A DNA stretch of 64,000 nucleotides from assembly GCA_949295325.1 (NCBI GenBank), contig CASFKG010000002.1, positions 264,047 through 328,046 on the forward strand, in the 5' to 3' direction. This document shows positions 1 to 6,861 of the stretch, one piece after another. The stretch is from an uncultured bacterium. GTDB taxonomy: Bacteria > Bacillota_I > Bacilli_A > RFN20 > CAG-826. How positions within the stretch are numbered: the first letter of the stretch is position 1; each line of letters opens with the position of its first letter. The notes beneath the pieces are model-generated. The model worked only from the letters and a program-made list of their open reading frames with translations, did no database searches and was not told where the DNA came from. Made by a program: the position numbers and the translations under genes.

Positions 1-971
1 TATGGCAGGTAGCGGGAATTGGTCTCGGGGTCGAAATAGGTCAGGTCTTCCCCGGAATGTTCCTGGTGGCGCTTGAGGTCGTAGTCGGTCCGGTCGGCGA
101 CGCCGAGAATCTCTCCCCAGCCTAGGCCCGGGAAATCGTATTCGACGTCGGTGGTGGCTTTGCTATAGAAAGCCAGTTCGGCGGGCTCGTGGTCCCGGTA
201 GCGGAGGTTTTCCGGCTTCACGCCGAGGCTCCTGACGAATTTGAGGGCATAGTCCTTCCAGTAGGCAAACCAGTCCAAATCGGTGCCGGGCTTGCAGAAA
301 AACTCAAGTTCCAGCTGTTCGAACTCGCGGGTGCGGAAGGTGAAGTTCCCGGGGGTGATCTCGTTCCGGAAGCTCTTGCCGGAATTGCAGATGCCGAAAG
401 GGAGCTTCTTGCGGGAGGTGCGCATGACGTTCTTGAAGTTCACGAAGACGCCTTGGGCGGTCTCGGGCCGCAGGTAGACGGTCGATTCGCTGCCTTCGGT
501 GACGCCGATATGGGTCTTGAACATCATGTTGAACTTGCGGATGGAGGTAAACTGGGATTTTCCGCATTCGGGGCAAACGATCTGGTGCTCCCTTATGAAC
601 GCGTCCATCTGCTCGTAGGTCATGCCGTCGGTATCGGCCTCGGGATGCTCGGACTTTATGAGTTCGTCCGCCCGGAAGCGGGCCTTGCAGTACTTGCAGT
701 CCACCATCGGGTCGTTGAAGGTGGTCACGTGGCCGGTGGCCTCCCACACCTTCGGGTTCATGAGGATCGCGGAATCCAAGCCGACGTTCGTCGGGGATTC
801 CTGGACGAACCTCTTCCACCAAGCCGCCTTTATGTTGCGCTTGAGTTCGGCCCCGAGCGGCCCGTAGTCCCAGGTGTTGCTAAGGCCCCCGTAGATCTGG
901 GAACCGGGATAGACGTAACCGGTCAGCTGCAGGTGCATGACGATTTCGTCGAATGAAAACCTATTGGCCAT
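1..971 (-). CDS. glyS: Glycyl-tRNA synthetase, dimeric class II type (5' part, cut by window edge)
   Basis: Charges tRNA-Gly with glycine in the cytoplasm. About 323 codons are present, from the start ATG at 969-971 to the window edge; the C-terminal anticodon-binding part lies outside. The N-terminus carries the GlyRS signature [20 protein letters not shown], then [12 protein letters not shown] and the motif 2 region [13 protein letters not shown], as in the alpha2 enzymes of staphylococci and Mollicutes rather than the GlyQ/GlyS heterotetramer. It follows recO, a common Firmicute order, but a strong promoter in the gap gives it its own transcription. I see no T-box in the 108-base gap. Confidence 0.95.
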   Translation of the reverse strand, partial: MANRFSFDEIVMHLQLTGYVYPGSQIYGGLSNTWDYGPLGAELKRNIKAAWWKRFVQESPTNVGLDSAILMNPKVWEATGHVTTFNDPMVDCKYCKARFRADELIKSEHPEADTDGMTYEQMDAFIREHQIVCPECGKSQFTSIRKFNMMFKTHIGVTEGSESTVYLRPETAQGVFVNFKNVMRTSRKKLPFGICNSGKSFRNEITPGNFTFRTREFEQLELEFFCKPGTDLDWFAYWKDYALKFVRSLGVKPENLRYRDHEPAELAFYSKATTDVEYDFPGLGWGEILGVADRTDYDLKRHQEHSGEDLTYFDPETNSRYLP

Positions 972-1025
972 ATTGCCTCCGTATCGCGGTGTATTTATCT
1001 AGTAATCATCGCACAAACGCCCGTT

Positions 1026-1053
1026 ATTTTAAAAACGTGCGCCATTCTGTCAA
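1026..1053 (-). promoter_or_regulatory. Sigma-A type promoter for glyS
   Basis: On the minus strand, TTGACA (1048-1053), a 16-base spacer and TAAAAT (1026-1031) form a near-consensus promoter about 55 bases before the glyS start. A second TTGACA at 1071-1076 has no matching -10. The glyS ribosome site GGAG lies just before the ATG. Confidence 0.75.
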
Positions 1054-1079
1054 CCCTTTTTGATAGAACTTGTCAAGTC

Positions 1080-1805
1080 CTAGCCGTTGAGCAGTAGGCC
1101 GAGGGACCTTACCGTGACACCGGCCCTGTCCTTCAGGTAGTCCCTAAGTTCCTTCATGTGTTCTAGGGCATCCGCGGCCGGAAGCGGTTCGCCCGCGGCC
1201 TTCCTCGGATCGCGGTTATGGATGAATTCTATTTCCCTGAGGTACTTGAGGCCGGAGGGGACGATGTTCATCCTCTCCGCGTCCTCCTTGCAGAAATAAC
1301 CTCCTTCCAGATAGGAAAAGGCGGTTATCCCTTCCTTGGCTCCGCATACCATGCAGGCATGGGTTTCCGGGGCGACGCCCAGCAGTTTCGCGGTCCTGGC
1401 CAGAAACATGCAGGTAAGGGTGAGGGGGTCTCCCCCGTCCCGGAGGCAGGACAATACCGCCTCGAGCAGCTTATAGGCGCGTTCGGGATCGACACTCGGG
1501 GAAACCTTCGAAAGCGTTTCGGAGACCACGCTGACCAAAGCCAGAAAATTCAGGTCCTCCCTATAGGGGGCCGTCTTTATCGACTCGGCTTCCTTGAGGG
1601 AATACTTCCCGCCCTTACCGACGTTCAACTCGTAGCGGCTAAGGCCAAGTGGCAACATGGCGGCCTTGGACTTTCCGTTTCCGTAGGTCCCCCGCGCCAA
1701 AAAGGATATGAATCCCTCCCTCGAAAGCATTAGGGCCATCGCGTCCTTCTCCCTGAACGGGGAAAGCCTCAGGAGATAGCCCTCAGTCTTCCTGGTCGCG
1801 CCCAT
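1080..1805 (-). CDS. recO: DNA repair protein RecO
   Basis: RecO is the recombination mediator that helps RecR load RecA on SSB-coated single strands and anneals DNA. The 241 residues fit the family: an N-terminal OB fold beginning TEGYLLRLSPFREKD, then a helical domain with a zinc-ribbon-like CMVCG and a further cysteine in GGYFCKED. Only three of the usual four zinc cysteines are evident. The start overlaps the era stop by 23 bases, so the two are probably translationally coupled at the end of the ybeY-cdd-era-recO group. Confidence 0.93.
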   Translation of the reverse strand: MGATRKTEGYLLRLSPFREKDAMALMLSREGFISFLARGTYGNGKSKAAMLPLGLSRYELNVGKGGKYSLKEAESIKTAPYREDLNFLALVSVVSETLSKVSPSVDPERAYKLLEAVLSCLRDGGDPLTLTCMFLARTAKLLGVAPETHACMVCGAKEGITAFSYLEGGYFCKEDAERMNIVPSGLKYLREIEFIHNRDPRKAAGEPLPAADALEHMKELRDYLKDRAGVTVRSLGLLLNG

Positions 1806-2670
1806 AGCCGAGCATCGAAAGCATCTTCGGGGAACTGCGCCAGCCCTCCGATACCTTGCAGTTGAGGTAGAGGCTCACGTGACCGCGGTATTCGCTTTCG
1901 AGTTCGCGCCGGGCGGCCATGGAGATGCGCTTTATCATCTCGCCTTTCCGGCCGACGACGATGGGAAGATGGCTTTCGCGGTCGAGATAGATGGTACCTT
2001 TTATCGCGTAGCTATCGCCTTTCTTCTCGAAGGAATCGATTTTCACCGCGGAGGTATGGGGTATTTCTTCCTTGAGGAAACGCAGCATCTTCTCCCTTAC
2101 CACTTCCCGGGCCATGAACTCCTTGCTGCGGTCCGTATAGCGGTTTTCCTCGTAGAAGGAAGGGCCTTCCGGCAGAAAGCGTTCTATTTCCTCCTTTATC
2201 TCCCGGAAACCGTAGTTCTTCAGGGCGCTCAGTTCCCGGTAGGAGGCCTTCGGGAAGCGCGAAGCGAAGAATTCCTTGGCCATTATCCCCTCGGGGACGG
2301 TGACGAGGTCTATTTTGTTGTAGCCGATTATCAGGGGCACCCCGAGTTTCAGCGATTCGATGGTCTTGGCCTCGGCTTCCAGTTCGCCCCTCGTCGCGTC
2401 GACGAGGTAAAGGGCGCAGTCGGCCCCCTGGAGGGAGGAAAGCGCATCGCGCTTCATCTTCTTGTAGAGCCCCTCCTTGCCGTCGAAAAGCCCCGGGGTA
2501 TCGGTGAAGACGATCTCGAGGTCCTTTTCGTGGTAGATGCCGAGTATGTTTTCCCGCGTGGTCTGGGCCTTGGGCGATGTAATCGAGACGCGCTTGCTCA
2601 AAAAGGCGTTAACGAAAGTCGATTTCCCGGCGTTGGGCCGGCCGAGGACGGCGACGAACCCGCTTTTCAT
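1783..2670 (-). CDS. era: GTPase Era
   Basis: Era is an essential GTPase that binds the 3' end of 16S rRNA during 30S assembly. G1 is GRPNAGKS (residues about 10-17), G3 is DTPGLF and G4 is NKID; the C-terminus is a KH domain with the VVGRKGEMIKRI loop. The ATG at 2668-2670 gives 295 residues, the usual length, and overlaps the cdd stop as ATGA. A longer reading to 2805 lies inside cdd and was rejected. Confidence 0.96.
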   Translation of the reverse strand: MKSGFVAVLGRPNAGKSTFVNAFLSKRVSITSPKAQTTRENILGIYHEKDLEIVFTDTPGLFDGKEGLYKKMKRDALSSLQGADCALYLVDATRGELEAEAKTIESLKLGVPLIIGYNKIDLVTVPEGIMAKEFFASRFPKASYRELSALKNYGFREIKEEIERFLPEGPSFYEENRYTDRSKEFMAREVVREKMLRFLKEEIPHTSAVKIDSFEKKGDSYAIKGTIYLDRESHLPIVVGRKGEMIKRISMAARRELESEYRGHVSLYLNCKVSEGWRSSPKMLSMLGYGRDQED

Positions 2671-3080
2671 AGGTCGCTGCCGTCGAAGGCGTAAGGAAGC
2701 AGTTCCGCGATGGTCGTTTGCTCGATGTCGCCTTTCATATTCGCCATGTATATAGGTGCATCGCCGGGGAAAAGTTCGCTGAGCACCTGACGGCAGGCCC
2801 CGCATGGCGAACAGGGTCCCTCGCCGTCGGCGACGACTGCCAGGGCGAGGAGGTCATCCTTGCTTTTCCCGTCGAGATAGGCCTGGTAGATGGCGTTCCT
2901 CTCGGCGCACATGCATAGGGGGAAGGACGAGTTCTCGATGTTGGCCCCGCGGTAAACCTTCCCGTCCTTGGAAACGATGGCCGCCCCGACGGCGAAATGG
3001 CTGTAGGGACTATAGCTAAATTCCCTCGCCTTCCCGGCTTCCGAAACCAGTCCGTAAACGTCGACGTCAAAGTTTTCCAT
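2667..3080 (-). CDS. cdd: Cytidine deaminase
   Basis: Deaminates cytidine and deoxycytidine to uridine forms in pyrimidine salvage. At 137 residues it is the small tetrameric type: CAERNA supplies one zinc cysteine and the catalytic glutamate, and PCGACRQ the other two cysteines. It overlaps ybeY by 14 bases upstream and era by 4 bases downstream. The diacylglycerol kinase gene often found between ybeY and cdd in Firmicutes is absent. Confidence 0.95.
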   Translation of the reverse strand: MENFDVDVYGLVSEAGKAREFSYSPYSHFAVGAAIVSKDGKVYRGANIENSSFPLCMCAERNAIYQAYLDGKSKDDLLALAVVADGEGPCSPCGACRQVLSELFPGDAPIYMANMKGDIEQTTIAELLPYAFDGSDL

Positions 3081-3534
3081 ATCTTTCCTCGTATGCGCCC
3101 ATTATCCGCGCCTGCAGGGGGAACATCCTTTCCTCGTCTTCCTTGCTCATGTGGTCGTAGCCGAGCAGATGGAGCAGGCCGTGGACGAAAAGGAAACAGA
3201 GTTCGCGGTCCGGGGACTGCCCTATTTCCCGGGCCTGTTCCTTGGCCCGGTCGACGCAGATTATGATGTTTCCCAGCATGATGTCCCCCTCGAAAGGATT
3301 GATCCGGTCCCTGGGGTCCTTGTCGTCCAGGAAGGCGAACGAAATGACGTCCGTCGGGGCGTCCTTTCCGCGGTAATCGCGGTTTATCTCCCTTATCCCC
3401 TCTAAGTCCATGAAGGAAACGTCGACTTCGTAATCGACTTGGATACCGAGCAGCTCGGCGGTTATATCGGCCAAGCGCCCGTAGGCGGTATCCGCTATCC
3501 CGGGATAGCCTTCTTCCGGCAATGTAACGTGCAT
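3067..3534 (-). CDS. ybeY: Endoribonuclease YbeY
   Basis: YbeY is a zinc-dependent RNase in 16S rRNA 3'-end processing and ribosome quality control. The metal motif HGLLHLLGYDH (H-x3-H-x5-H) is intact near the C-terminus, and the 155-residue length is typical. The ATG has no Shine-Dalgarno; TATAAT (minus strand, 3541-3546) lies six bases upstream, so the mRNA probably begins at or next to the start codon. It is the first gene of the ybeY-cdd-era-recO unit. Confidence 0.94.
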   Translation of the reverse strand: MHVTLPEEGYPGIADTAYGRLADITAELLGIQVDYEVDVSFMDLEGIREINRDYRGKDAPTDVISFAFLDDKDPRDRINPFEGDIMLGNIIICVDRAKEQAREIGQSPDRELCFLFVHGLLHLLGYDHMSKEDEERMFPLQARIMGAYEERYGKL

Positions 3535-3540
3535 CGGCTT

Positions 3541-3546
3541 ATTATA
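3541..3546 (-). promoter_or_regulatory. -10 element (TATAAT) of ybeY, leaderless arrangement
   Basis: TATAAT on the minus strand is followed by six bases and then the ybeY ATG. The transcription start would fall at the A of the start codon. No good -35 is visible. Confidence 0.6.
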
Positions 3547-3559
3547 GCAAGGATGCGGG

Positions 3560-4804
3560 CTATTTCACCTCCCCGCCTTTTTGGCGGTACCTCCTTAGGA
3601 AGGCAGCGGTCCTCGCCTCGTGGATGGGTCCGTCGGCAATGTCGCCGAAGGCGCTTCCCAAGGTCAGGCGGATGGCATGGAAGCCCAGTACCGCGAAAAG
3701 GAAGTAGTTCAGGCTCGGCGTGGCGCTGAGGGCGGTCGCCAGGAGGGCGAGGGCGCATTCGAGGAAGGTGGACAGGGTCCGTTTGAGCGAAATCAGGCGC
3801 CCTAACGCCGCGCTTTCGTCCCGCACTTCCGAGAGTAACCCCCGCCGCTTTTCCCCGTCATTCTCCCCGAAGGCCCGGGCTTCCAAGGCTTCGAGGGCCC
3901 CGGCCCTCCTATTGACGTAGGGCCTTAGGAAAAGCGTGTCCGCGGCCAATAGAAGCATCTGGAGCAATAAAGGAACGATGTAAGAACGTTCGTTGAGGAG
4001 CAATAAAGCGAACAGGAACCCGCCCGCCAGCACGTTCCCGCAAAGACGCAGGGGACGGGAATAGAAAGCGGCCTTGTAGGCGCAATAGGAGCGGAAGTTG
4101 GCGGCGAGGTCTCCCCCGTTTCCGTCGATTCCCCCCAAATACTCCTCGTCGAACCGCCTCAGTTTCCTATCGAGATAGGCTTCCAAAAGGATCTGCAGCA
4201 GGGCAAAGCCCGAAAGGGCCAGCACCGGGTAGAGGAAATTCCCGCCGGTTCCGACGAAATGCAAAGCCAAAAGGAAAAGGCCCTGCAAAAGCAGGGAAAT
4301 CAAGGCGGCAGGGAGCCGCCCGTCGTTTCTTTGCTTTTCCGGCAATACCCCCGAATACGGATGGGGGTCCGTCCCTTCGACGGCGAGGAACTGTCCGGTC
4401 CAGAGGTCGCAAAGCCGCCCGTAACGCAGGTATCTCCGGCCGGAATCGGGATCCCGGAGCGAGGCCATTCCGAGGAAACTCCTGTCGTAGACGACCGCGT
4501 GGGTACCGGACTTGCCGTTGAGAATGAGGATGAGCGGCCCCTTTTCCTCCCTCAGTTCCTCCTTTCTGGGCGCGGCATAGGCCTTCAGGACAAGCCCTTC
4601 CGCCTCCCCGGCCCGGATGATCTCTTCGAGACTCAGCCCGCCCTCCCTTCCCGGGGAATAGTAGACGTAGTTTTTGTCCTTCGCGAAGTCGGCGAGCAGC
4701 ATTCGCAGGCAGGTAAGCCCGCAGGCGTTCTCGCTAGCGCCTAGGAAAACGTGTTTCTTCACTAACAAGGATAGGGCCGAAAACGTCAATCGGTCCCGCC
4801 GCAT
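3560..4804 (-). CDS. C39 peptidase-like membrane protein without an ATPase domain
   Basis: The N-terminal part (about residues 15-135) resembles the C39 peptidase of bacteriocin-maturing ABC transporters: Cys28 in ACGLTCLRML, His102 in GTHAVVYD and Asp in SLRDPDSG give a Cys-His-Asp set. The glutamine six residues before the cysteine, which forms the oxyanion hole in active enzymes, is replaced by Gly22. The remaining 270 residues hold five or six hydrophobic segments like an ABC-exporter membrane domain. No Walker A, signature or Walker B motif follows; the protein ends at 414 residues. The start is unsure: the ATG directly follows the rpmA terminator and lacks a ribosome site, and a GTG at about residue 15 is an alternative. 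Substrate unknown. Confidence 0.7.
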   Translation of the reverse strand: MRRDRLTFSALSLLVKKHVFLGASENACGLTCLRMLLADFAKDKNYVYYSPGREGGLSLEEIIRAGEAEGLVLKAYAAPRKEELREEKGPLILILNGKSGTHAVVYDRSFLGMASLRDPDSGRRYLRYGRLCDLWTGQFLAVEGTDPHPYSGVLPEKQRNDGRLPAALISLLLQGLFLLALHFVGTGGNFLYPVLALSGFALLQILLEAYLDRKLRRFDEEYLGGIDGNGGDLAANFRSYCAYKAAFYSRPLRLCGNVLAGGFLFALLLLNERSYIVPLLLQMLLLAADTLFLRPYVNRRAGALEALEARAFGENDGEKRRGLLSEVRDESAALGRLISLKRTLSTFLECALALLATALSATPSLNYFLFAVLGFHAIRLTLGSAFGDIADGPIHEARTAAFLRRYRQKGGEVK

Positions 4805-4807
4805 ACG

Positions 4808-4832
4808 AAAAAAGGGGCACGCGAAGTGCCCC
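4808..4832 (-). terminator. Intrinsic terminator after rpmA
   Basis: A perfect hairpin GGGGCACTTCGCGTGCCCC on the minus strand is followed by six T, 18 bases after the rpmA stop. It separates rplU-prp-rpmA from the C39-like gene. Confidence 0.88.
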
Positions 4833-4849
4833 GTTTGGGTCGGTTCCGG

Positions 4850-5140
4850 TTACTTTCCTTCGGCGTAGACCGAGACCTTGGTGCCGCGGCGGCCGAAGCG
4901 CTCGTAGCGGACGATGCCGCTCACGGTGGCGAAAATGGTATCGTCCCCGCCCATCATGGCTCCGGTCCCGGGATGGACCTTGGTGCCGCGCTGGCGGTAG
5001 AGGATGCTTCCGGCCGAGGCGAACTGCCCGTCTCCCTTCTTGGCGCCCAAGCGGCGTCCGGCGGAGTCGCGGCCGTTTTTGGTCGAGCTCACGCCCTTCT
5101 TGGAAGCGAAGAGCTGCAGGTCAATGCGTTTTAGGAACAT
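4850..5140 (-). CDS. rpmA: Ribosomal protein bL27 with cleavable N-terminus
   Basis: bL27 reaches into the peptidyl-transferase centre of the 50S subunit. The 96 residues include the Firmicute extension [11 protein letters not shown] before ASKKG. In Staphylococcus aureus this extension is removed by the protease Prp, and prp lies directly upstream here, so cleavage between Phe11 and Ala12 is expected. A ribosome site of the AAGGAAG type precedes the ATG. Third gene of rplU-prp-rpmA. Confidence 0.96.
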   Translation of the reverse strand: MFLKRIDLQLFASKKGVSSTKNGRDSAGRRLGAKKGDGQFASAGSILYRQRGTKVHPGTGAMMGGDDTIFATVSGIVRYERFGRRGTKVSVYAEGK

Positions 5141-5145
5141 TTGGC

Positions 5146-5451
5146 TTACTTCCTTTCTAGCCTCGCGTATCGCGGATAGGATACGGCGACGCTTTCTATC
5201 TGGGCGATCATCGTTTCGATGACTGTCTGGTCGTGCGGCGAGACTTTTTCCTTGCTTTCGACCGAGTAATCCCCGGGTTCCACCCTTATTTCGAAGGAAT
5301 CCGGCGACTCCAAGGCGTTGAGGCCGCCTTGGGCGATCGCGCTTACCGCCGCGCAGACGAGGTCTTTTCCCTTTTCCCCGTAGCCGGCATGCCCAGTTAT
5401 CGTCAGGGACTTGAACTCCCCGCCGACGTAGCTAGCCCGGGCAACGACCAT
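5146..5451 (-). CDS. prp: Ribosomal-processing cysteine protease Prp
   Basis: Prp (YsxB) removes the N-terminal extension of bL27 in Firmicutes and is essential where that extension exists. The catalytic His is in [11 protein letters not shown] and the Cys in LVCAAVSA; 101 residues is normal. It sits between rplU and rpmA with 1 and 5 bases of spacing, the standard order. Known from family work; no other function is suggested. Confidence 0.93.
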   Translation of the reverse strand: MVVARASYVGGEFKSLTITGHAGYGEKGKDLVCAAVSAIAQGGLNALESPDSFEIRVEPGDYSVESKEKVSPHDQTVIETMIAQIESVAVSYPRYARLERK

Positions 5452-5452
5452 A

Positions 5453-5761
5453 TCAGGCGTTGATGGCTTCGACGACGAGGCAGGTATAGGGCTGGCGGTG
5501 TCCTATCTTCTTGCGCTCGTTGGTCTTGGCCTTGTACTTGTAGACGGTGACCTTCTGGGAAAGTCCCTGTTTTTCGACCTTGGCGAGAACGCTGGCTCCC
5601 TTGACGTAGGGGTTGCCGACGCTGGTTTTTTCGCCGCCGATGTAAAGGACCTTGTCGAGGGTGACTTCTTTTCCGGCTTCGGCGTCGAGCTTTTCGACGT
5701 AGACCTTGTCGCCGACGGCGACTTTGACCTGCTTGCCGCCGGTTTCGAGAATGGCGTACAT
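5453..5761 (-). CDS. rplU: Ribosomal protein bL21
   Basis: bL21 is a 50S protein binding 23S rRNA. It begins [14 protein letters not shown] and ends in the conserved [10 protein letters not shown] region; 102 residues is standard. AGGAGG lies eight bases before the ATG. It heads the rplU-prp-rpmA operon and has a structured leader of about 100 bases. Confidence 0.96.
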   Translation of the reverse strand: MYAILETGGKQVKVAVGDKVYVEKLDAEAGKEVTLDKVLYIGGEKTSVGNPYVKGASVLAKVEKQGLSQKVTVYKYKAKTNERKKIGHRQPYTCLVVEAINA

Positions 5762-5764
5762 GCT

Positions 5765-5873
5765 TATGTCCTCCTATTGACTAAGTACTCGCTCCCACGG
5801 CGGGCTCCTCAAAGCCGCTTTGAGGCCGTTTCGATGCGGTTGTAGCGCTAGGGCTTCAACGTGCGTGATTCTA
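5765..5873 (-). promoter_or_regulatory. rplU promoter and structured leader
   Basis: TAGAAT (minus strand, 5868-5873) is a -10 candidate without a good -35. The leader that follows contains a perfect 8-bp stem CCTCAAAG/CTTTGAGG and a GC-rich block before the ribosome site. Firmicute rplU mRNAs often carry an autoregulatory L21 leader; I infer the same role here but did not match a defined consensus. Confidence 0.5.
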
Positions 5874-5918
5874 CACGAAACCGTCCGGATAAAAAAGAGG
5901 CAAACGCAAAATCGCCGT

Positions 5919-6578
5919 TTAAAACGGAATCCCCTCCCCGCTAAACGAGAAATACCGCCGTCCCGCGACGACCAGGTGGTCGAGAAGCACGGTGCCTACC
6001 GCCTTCAGCCGCGCCCCGAGTTCCCTGGTGGAAGCGATGTCCTCGGGACTCGGCAGCGCGATCCCGCTCGGGTGCACGTGGACAGCCACCGCGTACTTGG
6101 CTCCCCTTTTCGCCGCTTCGCGGGCCGCGAGGTCGAGCCTGAAGGAAAGCCTTTCGCCCCGGGAGAGCATCCGGTCGGCGGCCAGCTCCCTCCGGCCGTT
6201 GAGCAGGACGAGGCGGAATTCCTCGTTTTCCCTATCCCCGTAGCGGGCCGCCAGTTCCTTGGGTCCGACGGCCTTGCCCGGCCCTGACATTTCGCTCCTT
6301 CTGGCGATTTCGTAGGCCGCGGCGATCCGCAGGGCCTTCGCCCCCTTGATTCCGCGTTCGGAGAAAAGCCCCTCCCCGGCTGCTTCCCGGAGACCGCGGA
6401 ACCCGCCGTTTTCGTATAGCAGCCGCTCGCTTAGCTCCAGGGCGTCTTCGCCCCGGCTGCCGGTCGAAAGCAAAAGCGCGAGAACCTCGGGATCGCCCAG
6501 CGATTCCATCCCTTCCCGCAGGGCCTTTTCCCTGGGCCTCAGCGCTTCGGGCAGGCCTAAAAGGCGCCCTACTGCCAC
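5919..6578 (-). CDS. radC: RadC/JAB family DNA repair-associated protein
   Basis: RadC proteins combine a helix-hairpin-helix-like N-terminal part with a JAMM metalloprotease fold; their exact role is unsettled. The JAMM set is present as HVHPSG...PSPEDI (about residue 166). The conserved N-terminus (LPEALRPREKALREGMESLGD) requires a start upstream of the ATG at 6509; the GTG at 6576-6578 gives 219 residues and overlaps the end of the upstream membrane-peptide gene, which suggests translational coupling. A longer reading to 6812 lies mostly in another frame of that peptide gene. Confidence 0.88.
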   Translation of the reverse strand: MAVGRLLGLPEALRPREKALREGMESLGDPEVLALLLSTGSRGEDALELSERLLYENGGFRGLREAAGEGLFSERGIKGAKALRIAAAYEIARRSEMSGPGKAVGPKELAARYGDRENEEFRLVLLNGRRELAADRMLSRGERLSFRLDLAAREAAKRGAKYAVAVHVHPSGIALPSPEDIASTRELGARLKAVGTVLLDHLVVAGRRYFSFSGEGIPF

Positions 6579-6751
6579 TCGAAGGTGAAGCCGCCCGGAA
6601 GCTTGACGCTCCCCTCGTTCGTCTTGAAAAGGTTGTAGGCGACCACCACCACGATCCCGATGGCAAGTATCGCCATTATGGCCCCGAGGCTCAACGCCTC
6701 GCCGGGCCTCACGCCTTCGAGGCTTGCCTGTCTTAACGGTATTCTCTGCAT
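6569..6751 (-). CDS. Small single-span membrane peptide ending in GG-FTFEWQ
   Basis: This 60-residue peptide has a short polar N-terminus (MQRIPLRQASLEGVRPGEAL), one hydrophobic segment at about residues 21-41 and a C-terminal tail KLPGGFTFEWQ. GAGGAGGG lies seven bases before the ATG at 6749-6751, the strongest ribosome site in this part of the window, so it is a real gene. It overlaps the radC start by 10 bases. I do not recognise the family. The double glycine before an aromatic hexapeptide resembles a processing site, but that is inference. Confidence 0.72.
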   Translation of the reverse strand: MQRIPLRQASLEGVRPGEALSLGAIMAILAIGIVVVVAYNLFKTNEGSVKLPGGFTFEWQ

Positions 6752-6823
6752 GTGTTCCCTCCTCAGCCAAAAGTAGGAAGGATTTTCCCCGGGCGTCCCC
6801 AAAAGCGCCCAACCTTTACATTC

Positions 6824-6853
6824 AAAAAGGGCACCGGGCCTTCCCGGTACCCT
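6824..6853 (-). terminator. Intrinsic terminator after valS
   Basis: Minus-strand hairpin GGGTACCGGG-AAGG-CCCGGTGCCC (one G-T pair) followed by five T, directly after the valS stop. It isolates valS from the membrane-peptide/radC pair. Confidence 0.88.
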
Positions 6854-6861
6854 GCTTCCCT

